Under the pieces are notes generated by a model that was given only the letters and a program-made list of their open reading frames with translations, was not told where the DNA came from and ran no database searches. From Bacteroidota bacterium (GTDB lineage Bacteria; Bacteroidota; Bacteroidia; Bacteroidales; UBA10428): a stretch of DNA of 14,813 nt. Numbering within the stretch: the first letter of the stretch is position 1; every line of letters begins with the position of its first letter. Shown here piece after piece: positions 6,373 to 13,984 of this stretch. The DNA is taken from NCBI GenBank assembly GCA_029268165.1, contig JAJUGM010000029.1, positions 1 to 14,813 on the forward strand, given 5' to 3'. A program made the translations under genes and the position numbers.

Positions 6373-7869
6373 ATGAGCGAACGTTTATTTATTTTCGACA
6401 CAACTCTCCGCGACGGAGAGCAGGTTCCGGGCTGCCAGTTAAATACAGTTGAAAAAATTGAAGTAGCTAAGGCCCTTGAACTGCTTGGTGTCGATATTAT
6501 CGAAGCAGGTTTCCCTGTTTCGAGCCCAGGTGACTTTCAATCGGTTGTTGAAATATCAAAAGCAGTCAGCAAACCCATAATATGCGCACTTACCCGCTCA
6601 GTTGAAAAAGATATAGATGTTGCAGCTGAAGCACTTAAATTTGCTAAAAACAAGCGGATTCACACAGGCATTGGTACTTCAGATGTCCACATCAGGTATA
6701 AATTTAATTCAAACCGTGAAGAAATAATTGAGCGTGCGGTTCGTGCGGTAAAATATGCAAAAAAATACGTTGAAGATGTTGAATTTTATGCAGAAGATGC
6801 CGGCCGCACTGACAACGAATATCTTGCAAAGGTGGTTGAAGCCGTTATTGCTGCCGGTGCAACGGTTGTTAATATCCCCGATACAACAGGATACTGTCTG
6901 CCTGAAGAATACGGCGCTAAAATCAGGTATCTGGTTGAAAATGTTAAGAATATACATAAAGCGGTCATTTCAACTCATTGCCATAATGACCTGGGTATGG
7001 CCACTGCAAATACAGTAAGTGGCATTATCAACGGAGCCCGCCAGGCTGAAGTAACAATTAATGGTATTGGCGAACGGGCAGGCAACACTTCACTCGAGGA
7101 AGTTGTTATGATAATAAAAAGCCGTAAACATCTTGGTATTGATACCGGGATAAATACACGTAATATTTTTAAAACCAGCCGGCTGGTATCAAGTCTTATG
7201 AATATGCCTGTTCAGCCAAACAAAGCCATAGTGGGCAGGAATGCTTTTGCACATTCCTCAGGAATTCATCAGGACGGAGTATTGAAAAACCGCGAAAATT
7301 ACGAAATTATTGATCCTGTAGAAGTAGGTATTGATGAATCATCAATTGCTTTAACTGCAAGAAGCGGAAGAGCCGCACTTAAACATCGACTTTCGATACT
7401 TGGCTATGAACTTAATCAGGAACAACTTGATGAGGTATATAATAAATTTCTCGAACTTGCCGATAAAAAGAAAGACATTAAAGATGATGACCTGGAGGTT
7501 TTGGTAGGCATTAGTGAAAACCGTGATAAAAAACGGATTAAACTCGAACATCTGCAGGTATTGTGCGGAGCATCGACCATACCGGTGGCAACAGTATCAC
7601 TCAACATAGAAGGTGAAACTGTCACCAGGACCTCAGCAGGGACAGGTCCTGTGGATGCTGCTTTTAATGCCATAAAAGAACTGGTTCATCACAAATTCAA
7701 GCTTGAGGAATACCTCGTACAAGCTATTACCCGGGGGAGTGACGACCTCGGTAAAGTACACATCCAGATTGAAAACAGAGGCAAATATTATTACGGATTT
7801 TCAGGCAATACCGATATCGTTACGGCATCGGTTGAAGCCCTTATTGATGCATTAAATAAGATTGTTTAA
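6373..7869 (+). CDS. leuA: 2-isopropylmalate synthase
   Basis: LeuA condenses acetyl-CoA with 2-oxoisovalerate to 2-isopropylmalate, the first committed step of leucine synthesis, in the cytoplasm. The protein has 498 residues, the usual length for the bacterial form with a regulatory domain. The catalytic DRE-TIM barrel begins with DTTLRDGEQVPG (9-20). Metal-binding His202 and His204 are in STHCHNDLG, followed by NGIGERAGNTSLEEV. The C-terminal leucine-binding LeuA dimer domain (about 380-498) contains the conserved GTGPVDAAF from Gly423, so leucine feedback inhibition is expected. It is the first gene of the operon, 116 nt after the attenuator terminator and 20 nt before leuC. It is clearly different from the second DRE-TIM enzyme downstream, which carries citramalate synthase features. 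Confidence 0.95.
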   Translation: MSERLFIFDTTLRDGEQVPGCQLNTVEKIEVAKALELLGVDIIEAGFPVSSPGDFQSVVEISKAVSKPIICALTRSVEKDIDVAAEALKFAKNKRIHTGIGTSDVHIRYKFNSNREEIIERAVRAVKYAKKYVEDVEFYAEDAGRTDNEYLAKVVEAVIAAGATVVNIPDTTGYCLPEEYGAKIRYLVENVKNIHKAVISTHCHNDLGMATANTVSGIINGARQAEVTINGIGERAGNTSLEEVVMIIKSRKHLGIDTGINTRNIFKTSRLVSSLMNMPVQPNKAIVGRNAFAHSSGIHQDGVLKNRENYEIIDPVEVGIDESSIALTARSGRAALKHRLSILGYELNQEQLDEVYNKFLELADKKKDIKDDDLEVLVGISENRDKKRIKLEHLQVLCGASTIPVATVSLNIEGETVTRTSAGTGPVDAAFNAIKELVHHKFKLEEYLVQAITRGSDDLGKVHIQIENRGKYYYGFSGNTDIVTASVEALIDALNKIV

Positions 7870-7889
7870 CCTTTTAAAATTTTAATACC

Positions 7890-9290
7890 TTGGCAGGAAA
7901 AACATTATTCGACAAAGTATGGGATAGTCACGTAGTTGAGCAGATTGAAAATGGCCCCAGCGTCTTATACATCGACCGCCATTTGATTCATGAAGTTACC
8001 AGTCCGGTTGCCTTTGCAGGTCTTGAAAAGCGGGGGCTAAAAGTTTTCAGACCCCAGCTAACTATTGCAACAGTTGACCATAATGTTCCGACTATGGATC
8101 AGCATTTGCCTATTCGCGATATGCTATCAAAATCGCAGGTTGACAAACTTACGGAAAACTGCAACCGGCACGGCATTACACTCTTTGGCCTCAATCATCC
8201 TTATCAGGGAATTGTGCATGTTATAGGCCCTGAGCTTGGTCTTACCCTACCAGGAATGACCATTGTATGCGGCGATAGCCATACTGCAACACACGGTGCT
8301 TTTGGCAGCGTTGCCTTTGGAATCGGAACAAGCGAAATTGAGATGGTGCTTGCTTCACAATGCATTATGCAACCCAAACCCAAAAGGATGAGAATAACCG
8401 TTGACGGTATACTTAAAAAAGGAGTTACTGCCAAAGACATTATTCTATATATCATTTCAAAAATATCAGCCTCGGGTGGTACCGGATATTTTATTGAATA
8501 TGCCGGATCGGCCATCCGCAGCCTGAGTATGGAAGCCCGTATGACCATCTGTAATATGAGTATTGAATGTGGTTCACGGGGCGGACTGATCGCTCCTGAT
8601 GATATCACATTCAATTATATTAAAGGCAGAGAACATGCCCCAAAAGGAAAAGACTGGGACAAAGCAATAGAATACTGGAAAAAATTGCGCAGTGACGATG
8701 ACGCAACTTTCGACCTTGAACTGAAATTTGATGCTGCAGATATCGAGCCCATGATAACATACGGCACTAATCCCGGGATGGGAATAAAAATCACCGAAAA
8801 AATTCCTGATGGTTCATCCCTGACTGAAAGTGAAAAACCTTCATTTTTTAAATCGTTGCAATACATGGACTTACAACCAGGGACTCCTATGCTGGGACGC
8901 AAAATAGACTATGTTTTTGTAGGTTCATGCACCAACGGCCGCATTGAAGACCTCAGGGAATTTACACGCTTTATCAAAGGCAGGAAAAAAGCAGATCATG
9001 TAACAGCATGGATAGTGCCAGGATCAAAACAGGTAGAAAAACAAGCACAAAATGAAGGTCTTGTGAAGATACTTGAAGAAGCTGGCTTTAAACTGAGGCA
9101 GCCAGGGTGCTCGGCATGTCTTGCCATGAATGATGACAAGGTACCCCAAGGCAAATATGCAGTGTCAACTACAAACAGGAATTTCGAAGGCCGCCAGGGC
9201 CCCGGTGCACGAACATTCCTTGCCAGTCCGATTACTGCTGCAGCGGCTGCAATAACCGGGAAAATAACCGACCCAAGAGAACTTTTATGA
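7890..9290 (+). CDS. leuC: 3-isopropylmalate dehydratase large subunit
   Basis: LeuC is the iron-sulfur subunit that, with LeuD, isomerises 2-isopropylmalate to 3-isopropylmalate. It probably also converts citramalate to methylmalate for the neighbouring isoleucine route. It has 466 residues, the normal length. The three cysteines for the [4Fe-4S] cluster are visible: Cys347 in FVGSCTNGR, and Cys407 and Cys410 in PGCSACLAMN. Other aconitase-family signatures include CGDSHTATHGAFG and NRNFEGRQGPGARTFLASP. Translation must start at TTG 7890: the frame has a stop at 7875-7877 and no ATG near, and MAGKTLFDKVWDSHVV matches the normal LeuC N-terminus. The gene lies 20 nt after leuA and 48 nt before leuD. 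Confidence 0.96.
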   Translation: MAGKTLFDKVWDSHVVEQIENGPSVLYIDRHLIHEVTSPVAFAGLEKRGLKVFRPQLTIATVDHNVPTMDQHLPIRDMLSKSQVDKLTENCNRHGITLFGLNHPYQGIVHVIGPELGLTLPGMTIVCGDSHTATHGAFGSVAFGIGTSEIEMVLASQCIMQPKPKRMRITVDGILKKGVTAKDIILYIISKISASGGTGYFIEYAGSAIRSLSMEARMTICNMSIECGSRGGLIAPDDITFNYIKGREHAPKGKDWDKAIEYWKKLRSDDDATFDLELKFDAADIEPMITYGTNPGMGIKITEKIPDGSSLTESEKPSFFKSLQYMDLQPGTPMLGRKIDYVFVGSCTNGRIEDLREFTRFIKGRKKADHVTAWIVPGSKQVEKQAQNEGLVKILEEAGFKLRQPGCSACLAMNDDKVPQGKYAVSTTNRNFEGRQGPGARTFLASPITAAAAAITGKITDPRELL

Positions 9291-9338
9291 TTTACTATAT
9301 AACAAATTATTGTCAATTATTTTATAAAAAATTATACT

Positions 9339-9929
9339 ATGGCAATCGAAAAATTTATAACTATAACTTCTACTTGTGTGCCGCTTTCTATTGAGAATGT
9401 CGATACCGATCAGATAATTCCGGCAAGATATTTAAAAGCCACTTCTCGTGAAGGTTTTGGAGACAACCTTTTCAGAGACTGGAGGTATGACAATAATAAC
9501 AATCCGAAACCAGATTTTGTGTTGAATAATCCTTTATATAAAGGTAAAATCCTGGTAGCTGGTAAAAACTTTGGCAGTGGTTCAAGCCGTGAACATGCCG
9601 CATGGGCTATCTATGATTACGGTTTCCGGGTTGTTGTGTCAAGCTTTTTTGCCGATATATTCAAAAATAATGCTCTGAATATCGGATTATTGCCCGTGCA
9701 GGTCAGTGAACGTTTTCTTGCCCGGCTTTTTGATATAATAAATAAAAATGCAGGCACTGAAGTTAAAGTTGACCTTGAAAATCAATTGATTACAATAGTG
9801 CCCACTGGTGAATCAGAGAAATTTGAAATTAATAATTATAAAAAAACATGCCTGCTGAAGGGGTATGATGATATTGATTATCTTATAAGTTTAAACCAGA
9901 AAATTATAAATTTTGAACAAAACAGATAG
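9339..9929 (+). CDS. leuD: 3-isopropylmalate dehydratase small subunit
   Basis: LeuD is the swivelling small subunit that completes the active site of the LeuCD isomerase. It has 196 residues, the usual size. The signatures are VDTDQIIPARYLK (21-33), the substrate-binding loop NFGSGSSREHAAWAI (77-91) and SSFFADIFKNNALNIGLLPV. It follows leuC by 48 nt. The stop codon TAG (9927-9929) directly abuts the first heptamer of an inserted S23 element, so the operon is interrupted immediately after this gene. The 29 nt ahead of its ATG are nearly repeated ahead of cimA. Confidence 0.96.
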   Translation: MAIEKFITITSTCVPLSIENVDTDQIIPARYLKATSREGFGDNLFRDWRYDNNNNPKPDFVLNNPLYKGKILVAGKNFGSGSSREHAAWAIYDYGFRVVVSSFFADIFKNNALNIGLLPVQVSERFLARLFDIINKNAGTEVKVDLENQLITIVPTGESEKFEINNYKKTCLLKGYDDIDYLISLNQKIINFEQNR

Positions 9930-9957
9930 AATCAAGAATCAAGAACCAAGAACCAAG
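9930..9957 (+). repeat. Left heptamer array of the S23 element
   Basis: Four tandem heptamers: AATCAAG twice, then AACCAAG twice. They start at the base after the leuD stop codon and end 5 nt before the S23 ATG. The array is an inverted, diverged copy of the array at 10358-10385. Paired antiparallel, 22 of 28 positions match (one as G-U). Confidence 0.88.
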
Positions 9958-9961
9958 AAAA

Positions 9962-10336
9962 ATGCATAATTTTAAAGAATTAATAATTTGGAACAAATCA
10001 AGAGAGTTAGTAAAGAAATGCTACAAAATCATTAATGTTTTTCCGGCAAATGAAAAATATGGATTAACTCAACAAATACAGAGAGCCTCAGTATCTATTC
10101 CAACAAATATTGCTGAGGGTTCAGGAAAAACCTCCGGAAAAGATTTTGTAAGGTATTTAGAAATTTCAATATCTTCAGCATTTGAATTAGAAACATTATT
10201 CTTTTTAGCTTATGATCTTGGTTTTATTTCAGAATAAACATATGTCGAAATTAATAATCATATTCAGGAAATTCAAAAAATGATTTATGCATTCAAGAAA
10301 AAAATATTAAAAGAAAACTCGTTTAAAAATTCCTAA
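9962..10336 (+). pseudogene. S23/IVS four-helix-bundle protein, interrupted by an in-frame TAA
   Basis: The first 91 residues, starting MHNFKELIIWNKSRELVKK and containing QIQRASVSIPTNIAEGSG, are the N-terminal three quarters of the S23 (23S rRNA intervening sequence) four-helix-bundle family, related to the Avd protein of diversity-generating retroelements. The frame meets TAA at 10235-10237, right after LGFISE, but continues in the same frame to TAA 10336 with TYVEINNHIQEIQKMIYAF, which is the expected fourth helix. A full family member is about 115-125 residues, and this frame with the stop read through is 124. A single base change therefore separates it from an intact gene. The 91-residue product may still be made but would lack its last helix. 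It sits between leuD and cimA, flanked by inverted heptamer arrays, and has no visible role in leucine synthesis. Confidence 0.8.
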
Positions 10337-10357
10337 TGCAGATTTAATATTTTGCGT

Positions 10358-10385
10358 CTTGATTCTTGACTCTTGGCTCTTAACT
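10358..10385 (+). repeat. Right heptamer array of the S23 element
   Basis: Four tandem heptamers: CTTGATT, CTTGACT, CTTGGCT and CTTAACT. They are the reverse-complement type of the left array (AATCAAG/AACCAAG). They begin 21 nt after the end of the read-through S23 frame and end 29 nt before cimA. Both arrays together bound a unit of 456 bp. Confidence 0.87.
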
Positions 10386-10414
10386 CTCAATCATTTTGTA
10401 AAAAATTATAGTAT

Positions 10415-11932
10415 ATGAAGATATTTATCATGGACACCACGCTCCGCGACGGAGAACAGACGTCGGGAGTATCTTTTACCGATGAGGAAAAACTGAGCAT
10501 AGCAAAAATGTTGCTTGACGACCTCAGGGTTGACCGCATTGAAATTGCTTCGGCACGGGTTTCAGAAGGAGAGTATGAGGCGGTGAAAAAAATCACATCC
10601 TGGGCTATTAAACATAATCAGATTGATAAAATTGAAGTGCTTGGCTTTGTTGACGGAAACATATCGGTTGACTGGATTAAGGAAGCTGGTTGCAAGGTAC
10701 TGAACCTGCTGACCAAAGGGTCATTAAAACACGTAACCGAACAATTGCATAAAACGCCCGAACAGCATGCGGCTGATATAAAACAGGTAGTCGATTATTC
10801 CATAAGCAAAGGGCTCAGGGTAAATCTTTATATGGAAGACTGGTCAAATGGCATGCGTAATTCAAAAGACTATGTTTTCTATATGATGGATGCATTGCGG
10901 CAGTTGAGAATAAACCGCTTTATGCTTCCCGACACATTAGGTATTTTAAATCCCGACGAAACTTTTGCATTTTGCAGGGAAATGAAGGAGCGGTATCCTG
11001 AAAAAGAATTCGATTTTCATTCACATAATGATTATGATCTGGCTGCTGCTAACGTTTTCTCAGCAATTAAAGCAGGTATTGGTTGTATTCACACAACAAT
11101 AAACGGACTGGGCGAACGCGCAGGAAATGTACCATTATCGAGTGTAATAGCCATTGTGAAGGATCATTTCAAATATGACATGAACGTGAATGAACAAAAG
11201 CTCACCATGGTAAGCAAAATGGTTGAATCCTTTTCAGGCATACGTATTCCGCCTAATAAACCTGTTATTGGTGACAATGTTTTTACACAGACAAGCGGAA
11301 TACATGCTGACGGGGATAACAAAAGCCAGTTATATTATAATGATTTGCTTCCCGAACGATTTGGACGCAAGAGGATATATGCGCTTGGGAAACTATCGGG
11401 TAAAGCAAATATAAAGAAGAACCTTGAAGAAATGGGCATTGAACTCGATGCTGCTTCGATGAAAAAGGTTACGCAACGGATTATTGAACTGGGCGATAAA
11501 AAGGAAACCGTTACGCAGGAAGACTTGCCGTATATTATTTCTGATGTATTAAGAAATAAAGCAGCGCATGAAGAGATTGAAATACTGAACTATTCTCTGT
11601 CCACAGCCAATGGTCTCAAGCCTGTGGCTTCACTGAAAATAAAGATTAAGGACCAGATATATGAAGAATCTGCTAACGGTGACGGGCAATATGATGCTTT
11701 TATGAAAGCATTGCGAAAAATATACGGCAGGCTTGAAAAAGCACTGCCAGCGCTGATTGACTATTCCGTGTCAATTCCGCCCGGAGGAAAAACAGACGCT
11801 CTGGTGCAAACCGTAATAACATGGAAAATGGGCAGGGAATTCCGCACGCGCGGACTCGACAGCGACCAGACAGTGGCAGCTATTAAGGCCACAATTAAAA
11901 TGCTGAATATTATTGAAAATAATTCATTATAA
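10415..11932 (+). CDS. cimA: (R)-citramalate synthase, Leptospira type
   Basis: CimA condenses pyruvate and acetyl-CoA to (R)-citramalate. LeuCD and LeuB then carry this to 2-oxobutanoate, giving isoleucine without threonine. The 505-residue protein has a DRE-TIM barrel with DTTLRDGEQTSGVSFT (7-22) and metal ligands His202 and His204 (FHSHNDYDLAAAN). Its C-terminal LeuA-type regulatory domain contains EESANGDGQYDAFMKAL, SIPPGGKTDALV and DQTVAAI. From memory the whole sequence follows Leptospira interrogans CimA closely (ARVSEGE, GFVDGN, VLNLLTKGSL, YMEDWSNGMRNS, RIPPNKPVIG). The residues described there as shaping the pyruvate pocket, Leu81, Leu104 and Tyr144, correspond to Leu76, Leu99 and Tyr139, and catalytic Glu146 to Glu141. 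Databases often label this gene a second 2-isopropylmalate synthase. It lies 30 nt before leuB. Confidence 0.85.
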   Translation: MKIFIMDTTLRDGEQTSGVSFTDEEKLSIAKMLLDDLRVDRIEIASARVSEGEYEAVKKITSWAIKHNQIDKIEVLGFVDGNISVDWIKEAGCKVLNLLTKGSLKHVTEQLHKTPEQHAADIKQVVDYSISKGLRVNLYMEDWSNGMRNSKDYVFYMMDALRQLRINRFMLPDTLGILNPDETFAFCREMKERYPEKEFDFHSHNDYDLAAANVFSAIKAGIGCIHTTINGLGERAGNVPLSSVIAIVKDHFKYDMNVNEQKLTMVSKMVESFSGIRIPPNKPVIGDNVFTQTSGIHADGDNKSQLYYNDLLPERFGRKRIYALGKLSGKANIKKNLEEMGIELDAASMKKVTQRIIELGDKKETVTQEDLPYIISDVLRNKAAHEEIEILNYSLSTANGLKPVASLKIKIKDQIYEESANGDGQYDAFMKALRKIYGRLEKALPALIDYSVSIPPGGKTDALVQTVITWKMGREFRTRGLDSDQTVAAIKATIKMLNIIENNSL

Positions 11933-11962
11933 TTAATAAAAACCCTTTAAAATAAAAATTTC

Positions 11963-13030
11963 ATGAGTGGTAAATCTTACAATATTGCATTGCTTCCGGG
12001 CGACGGAACAGGACCAGAAGTGCTCAGGGAGGGTGTAAAAGTGCTTGATGCAACTGCATCCGTTTTTAAATTCAAATTAAATTATACAACCTATGATTTG
12101 GGTGGCGAACGCTACCTGAAAACAGGCGAAACACTTCCGGAATCAGTGATTGAGGAAGTGAAAAAATGTGACGCCATTTTTCTTGGCGCTATAGGTCATC
12201 CCGATGTAAAACCCGGAATTCTCGAAGTTGGCATTCTTCTGAAAATGCGTTTTACCCTTGATCAATACATAAATCTCAGACCCGTTAAATTATATCCGGG
12301 AGTTGAAACTCCCCTGAAAGATAAAAAGCCTGAAGACATTGATTTTGTGGTAGTCCGTGAAAATACCGGTGGTATTTACACAGGTGTTGGCGGAGCAGTA
12401 CAGGTTGGAACACCCAATGAAATAGCCACGCAGGTAATGATTTACTCCCGGCCTGTTGTGGAACGGTGCATACGCTATGCTTACGATTTTACACGCAAAC
12501 GCAATAAAAGAAAACAACTGACCCTTGTGCATAAAACAAATGTGCTTACCTATGCCGGAGACCTATGGAACCGTGTATTCAGGGAAGTAGGGAATACCGA
12601 CTATCCTGATATTAAGCAGGACTATAATCACGTTGATGCCTGCAATATGTGGTTTGTAAAATCGCCCGAATTTTATGATGTTATTGTTACTGAAAACCTG
12701 TTCGGCGATATCATTACCGACCTCGGAGCCATGATTCAGGGCGGATTAGGTATTGCTGCCGGCGGTAATATCAATCCCGAAGGGGTTTCAATGTTTGAGC
12801 CTATGGGAGGTTCAGCGCCTAAATATACAGGGCAGAATGTTATTAATCCGCTTGCAGCTATTTGTGCCGGAGGTATGTTGCTCGATACAATAGGTGAATC
12901 TGAAGCAGCTGTGGCCATTGATAAAGCCGTCAGCAAAGCACTTGAATCGGGAAAGATTAAAAGCCTTGCAGCCGGAAAGATGGGAATGGGCACTACTGAA
13001 GTAGGCGATTTTGTGGCTTCTTTAATATAG
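11963..13030 (+). CDS. leuB: 3-isopropylmalate dehydrogenase
   Basis: LeuB is the NAD-dependent decarboxylating dehydrogenase that turns 3-isopropylmalate into 2-oxoisocaproate, and probably erythro-3-methylmalate into 2-oxobutanoate for the citramalate route. It has 355 residues, typical of the family. The signatures are ALLPGDGTGPEV near the N-terminus, substrate-binding ITLRP-like YINLRPVKLYPG, RENTGGIYTG, catalytic Lys191 (VHKTNVL), metal-binding Asp249 and Asp253 (ENLFGDIITDLGAMIQGGLG) and the nucleotide-binding MFEPMGGSAPKYTGQ. The LGAIGHPDVKPGILEVGILLKMR segment differs from enterobacterial LeuB and resembles the tartrate/isopropylmalate dehydrogenase-like branch, so some substrate breadth is possible. 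It is the last gene of the operon, 30 nt after cimA, and is followed by a strong terminator. Confidence 0.94.
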   Translation: MSGKSYNIALLPGDGTGPEVLREGVKVLDATASVFKFKLNYTTYDLGGERYLKTGETLPESVIEEVKKCDAIFLGAIGHPDVKPGILEVGILLKMRFTLDQYINLRPVKLYPGVETPLKDKKPEDIDFVVVRENTGGIYTGVGGAVQVGTPNEIATQVMIYSRPVVERCIRYAYDFTRKRNKRKQLTLVHKTNVLTYAGDLWNRVFREVGNTDYPDIKQDYNHVDACNMWFVKSPEFYDVIVTENLFGDIITDLGAMIQGGLGIAAGGNINPEGVSMFEPMGGSAPKYTGQNVINPLAAICAGGMLLDTIGESEAAVAIDKAVSKALESGKIKSLAAGKMGMGTTEVGDFVASLI

Positions 13031-13117
13031 AATAACAGCCATTTATCCCAGATTTGTTATTATCCTTACTTTTCTATATGGGGGTCACTTTTAATGACAA
13101 GTCTGTGTTTATCATAT

Positions 13118-13149
13118 CTAACAGGTTTTTGAAACCTGTTAGGTTTTTT
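13118..13149 (+). terminator. Intrinsic terminator of the leu operon
   Basis: CTAACAGGTTT (13118-13128) pairs perfectly with AAACCTGTTAG (13132-13142) over 11 bp with a 3-nt loop, then G and TTTTTT (13144-13149) and a second run of six T. It lies 88 nt after leuB. The stem also contains the stop codon (13139-13141) of the opposing XRE gene, for which it has no comparable U-tract. Confidence 0.9.
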
Positions 13150-13600
13150 GTTTTTTAAGCATCTCAACGGTTTCAATTAACTGCTGCTGATACCTTGAAT
13201 AATTTTCAAGCATCTGATTTGCCTGTCGCAGGCTTTCCTGTAATAATTCAATGGTTTTATCTTTCTGTTTGCAAAACTGACACTCTTTTTGCACATTATA
13301 TGCAATATTTGGTTCATGAACCATACGCTTTTCGCTGATAATCCTATCTTCCGATGATTTATAGCAACCACCTCCCATCGCTACCGCAGTTAAGTCTTTC
13401 GTTAATAATTCATCAATATTGATGTCAAATATCCTGGCTATTTTTATCAGCGTATTAAAATCAGGCGATGATAATCCACTTTCATAATTTGATATGGTTG
13501 TACGTTTCACACCCAGTTCCCTGGCGAAAATTTCCTGACTATAACCTGAAATTTTTCTTAAATGTTTAATATTTTTTGCAAAAAAAAGTATATTTGTCAT
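13139..13600 (-). CDS. XRE-family helix-turn-helix transcriptional regulator with coiled-coil tail
   Basis: A 153-residue cytoplasmic DNA-binding protein. The HTH_3 domain spans about 8-66, with LRKISGYSQEIFARELGVKR, TTISNYESGLSSPDFNTLIKIARIF and DINIDELL, the standard Cro/C1 pattern. A linker rich in Gly and Ser follows, then CQFC (a Cys-x2-Cys pair) and a C-terminal coiled coil rich in Gln, Leu and Lys (about 110-150) that probably mediates dimerisation. This arrangement is common for phage-like or island-borne regulators in Bacteroidota. It is divergent from the small gene at 13642, with a 41-bp space holding repeats of TTTGTCAT and a TGAC/GTCA inverted repeat, so autoregulation is plausible. 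Its stop codon lies inside the leu operon terminator. The target is unknown. Confidence 0.85.
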   Translation of the reverse strand: MTNILFFAKNIKHLRKISGYSQEIFARELGVKRTTISNYESGLSSPDFNTLIKIARIFDINIDELLTKDLTAVAMGGGCYKSSEDRIISEKRMVHEPNIAYNVQKECQFCKQKDKTIELLQESLRQANQMLENYSRYQQQLIETVEMLKKQKT

Positions 13601-13622
13601 TTTTATTGACTATTTTTGTCAT
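13593..13622. promoter_or_regulatory. Candidate operator between the divergent XRE gene and the small basic-protein gene
   Basis: TTTGTCAT occurs at 13593-13600 and again at 13615-13622, 22 bp apart, about two helical turns. TGAC (13607-13610) and GTCA (13618-13621) form a 15-bp inverted repeat. Candidate -7 elements flank it: TATATTTG on the plus strand (13589-13596) and TAAATTTG on the minus strand (13639-13632, with TTG 20 nt further up at 13662-13660). The layout fits XRE autorepression, but the DNA is very A/T-rich. Confidence 0.35.
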
Positions 13623-13641
13623 ATATTTAAGCAAATTTAAA

Positions 13642-13971
13642 ATGAAAAAATCCAAATTGCAAGAAAAAACCAAAGAAATTAAAAGTATAGCAATGTCAAA
13701 TAAAAATTTAATAATTAAGCTTATCAGAGAAGAACTTAAAAACAAATACCTGATGTATTCATTGGAAAAACTCGGATTTGACTGTTCATTTTATATTATT
13801 AACATAAGCGATATTATTCTTGAACTTGCAGGTTGTAATAAGAAGCACAGTCATCTGCACAAGATGTACCATCATCAAATGGAAAAAATATTGAATAAAA
13901 CTGATTTTAAAAACATTGACAAGATACTTGACAAATATCCTGAAATTCTTTTTAAAATATTAGTAAAATGA
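13642..13971 (+). CDS. Hypothetical small basic protein
   Basis: I do not recognise this 109-residue protein. The frame is open from 13576, but ATG 13642 (MKKSKLQEKTKEIKS) is the better start because the longer version would overlap the start of the divergent XRE gene. It is rich in Lys, Ile and Leu, mostly helical in character, with no signal peptide or membrane helix. Notable are GFDCSFYIINISDIILELAGC and the His cluster KKHSHLHKMYHHQ, which could bind metal but matches no motif known to me. Its G+C content is clearly lower than that of the leu genes, as for both adjacent XRE genes, which suggests an acquired patch. It may be under control of the divergent XRE regulator. The next gene is convergent, 13 bp away. 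Confidence 0.65.
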   Translation: MKKSKLQEKTKEIKSIAMSNKNLIIKLIREELKNKYLMYSLEKLGFDCSFYIINISDIILELAGCNKKHSHLHKMYHHQMEKILNKTDFKNIDKILDKYPEILFKILVK

Positions 13972-13984
13972 TTAATGAAATTAT

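Larger units (their letters stand above)
9930..10385 (+). mobile_element. S23/IVS-like element inserted in the leu operon
   Basis: The unit consists of the left heptamer array, the S23 ORF and the right inverted heptamer array. No transposase is present. In 23S rRNA genes, intervening sequences carrying the same protein family have complementary ends that fold into a stem cut by RNase III. Here the ends could pair over 28 positions (22 matched), with 2 more pairs possible outside and 1 inside. How such units move is not known to me, and mobility is inferred from the interruption of an otherwise tight operon. Confidence 0.6.

Noticed and set aside
7351..7673. Open antisense frames opposite leuA, and similar ones opposite leuC, cimA and leuB
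   Set aside because: They lie wholly inside strongly supported genes, have no recognisable domains and follow from the codon pattern of the sense strand.
9930..10385. Heptamer arrays as a CRISPR array
   Set aside because: The repeats are 7 nt, directly tandem without spacers, and the two arrays are inverted with respect to each other around a coding frame.
13031..13061. AATAACA / TGTTATT hairpin just after leuB as a terminator
   Set aside because: It is weak, all A/T apart from one pair, has a 17-nt loop and no T-run; the hairpin at 13118 is far better.
13576..13641. Upstream extension of the small basic protein to 13576
   Set aside because: It would overlap the start of the divergent XRE gene and the probable promoter region; the extra residues look like translated A/T-rich non-coding DNA.
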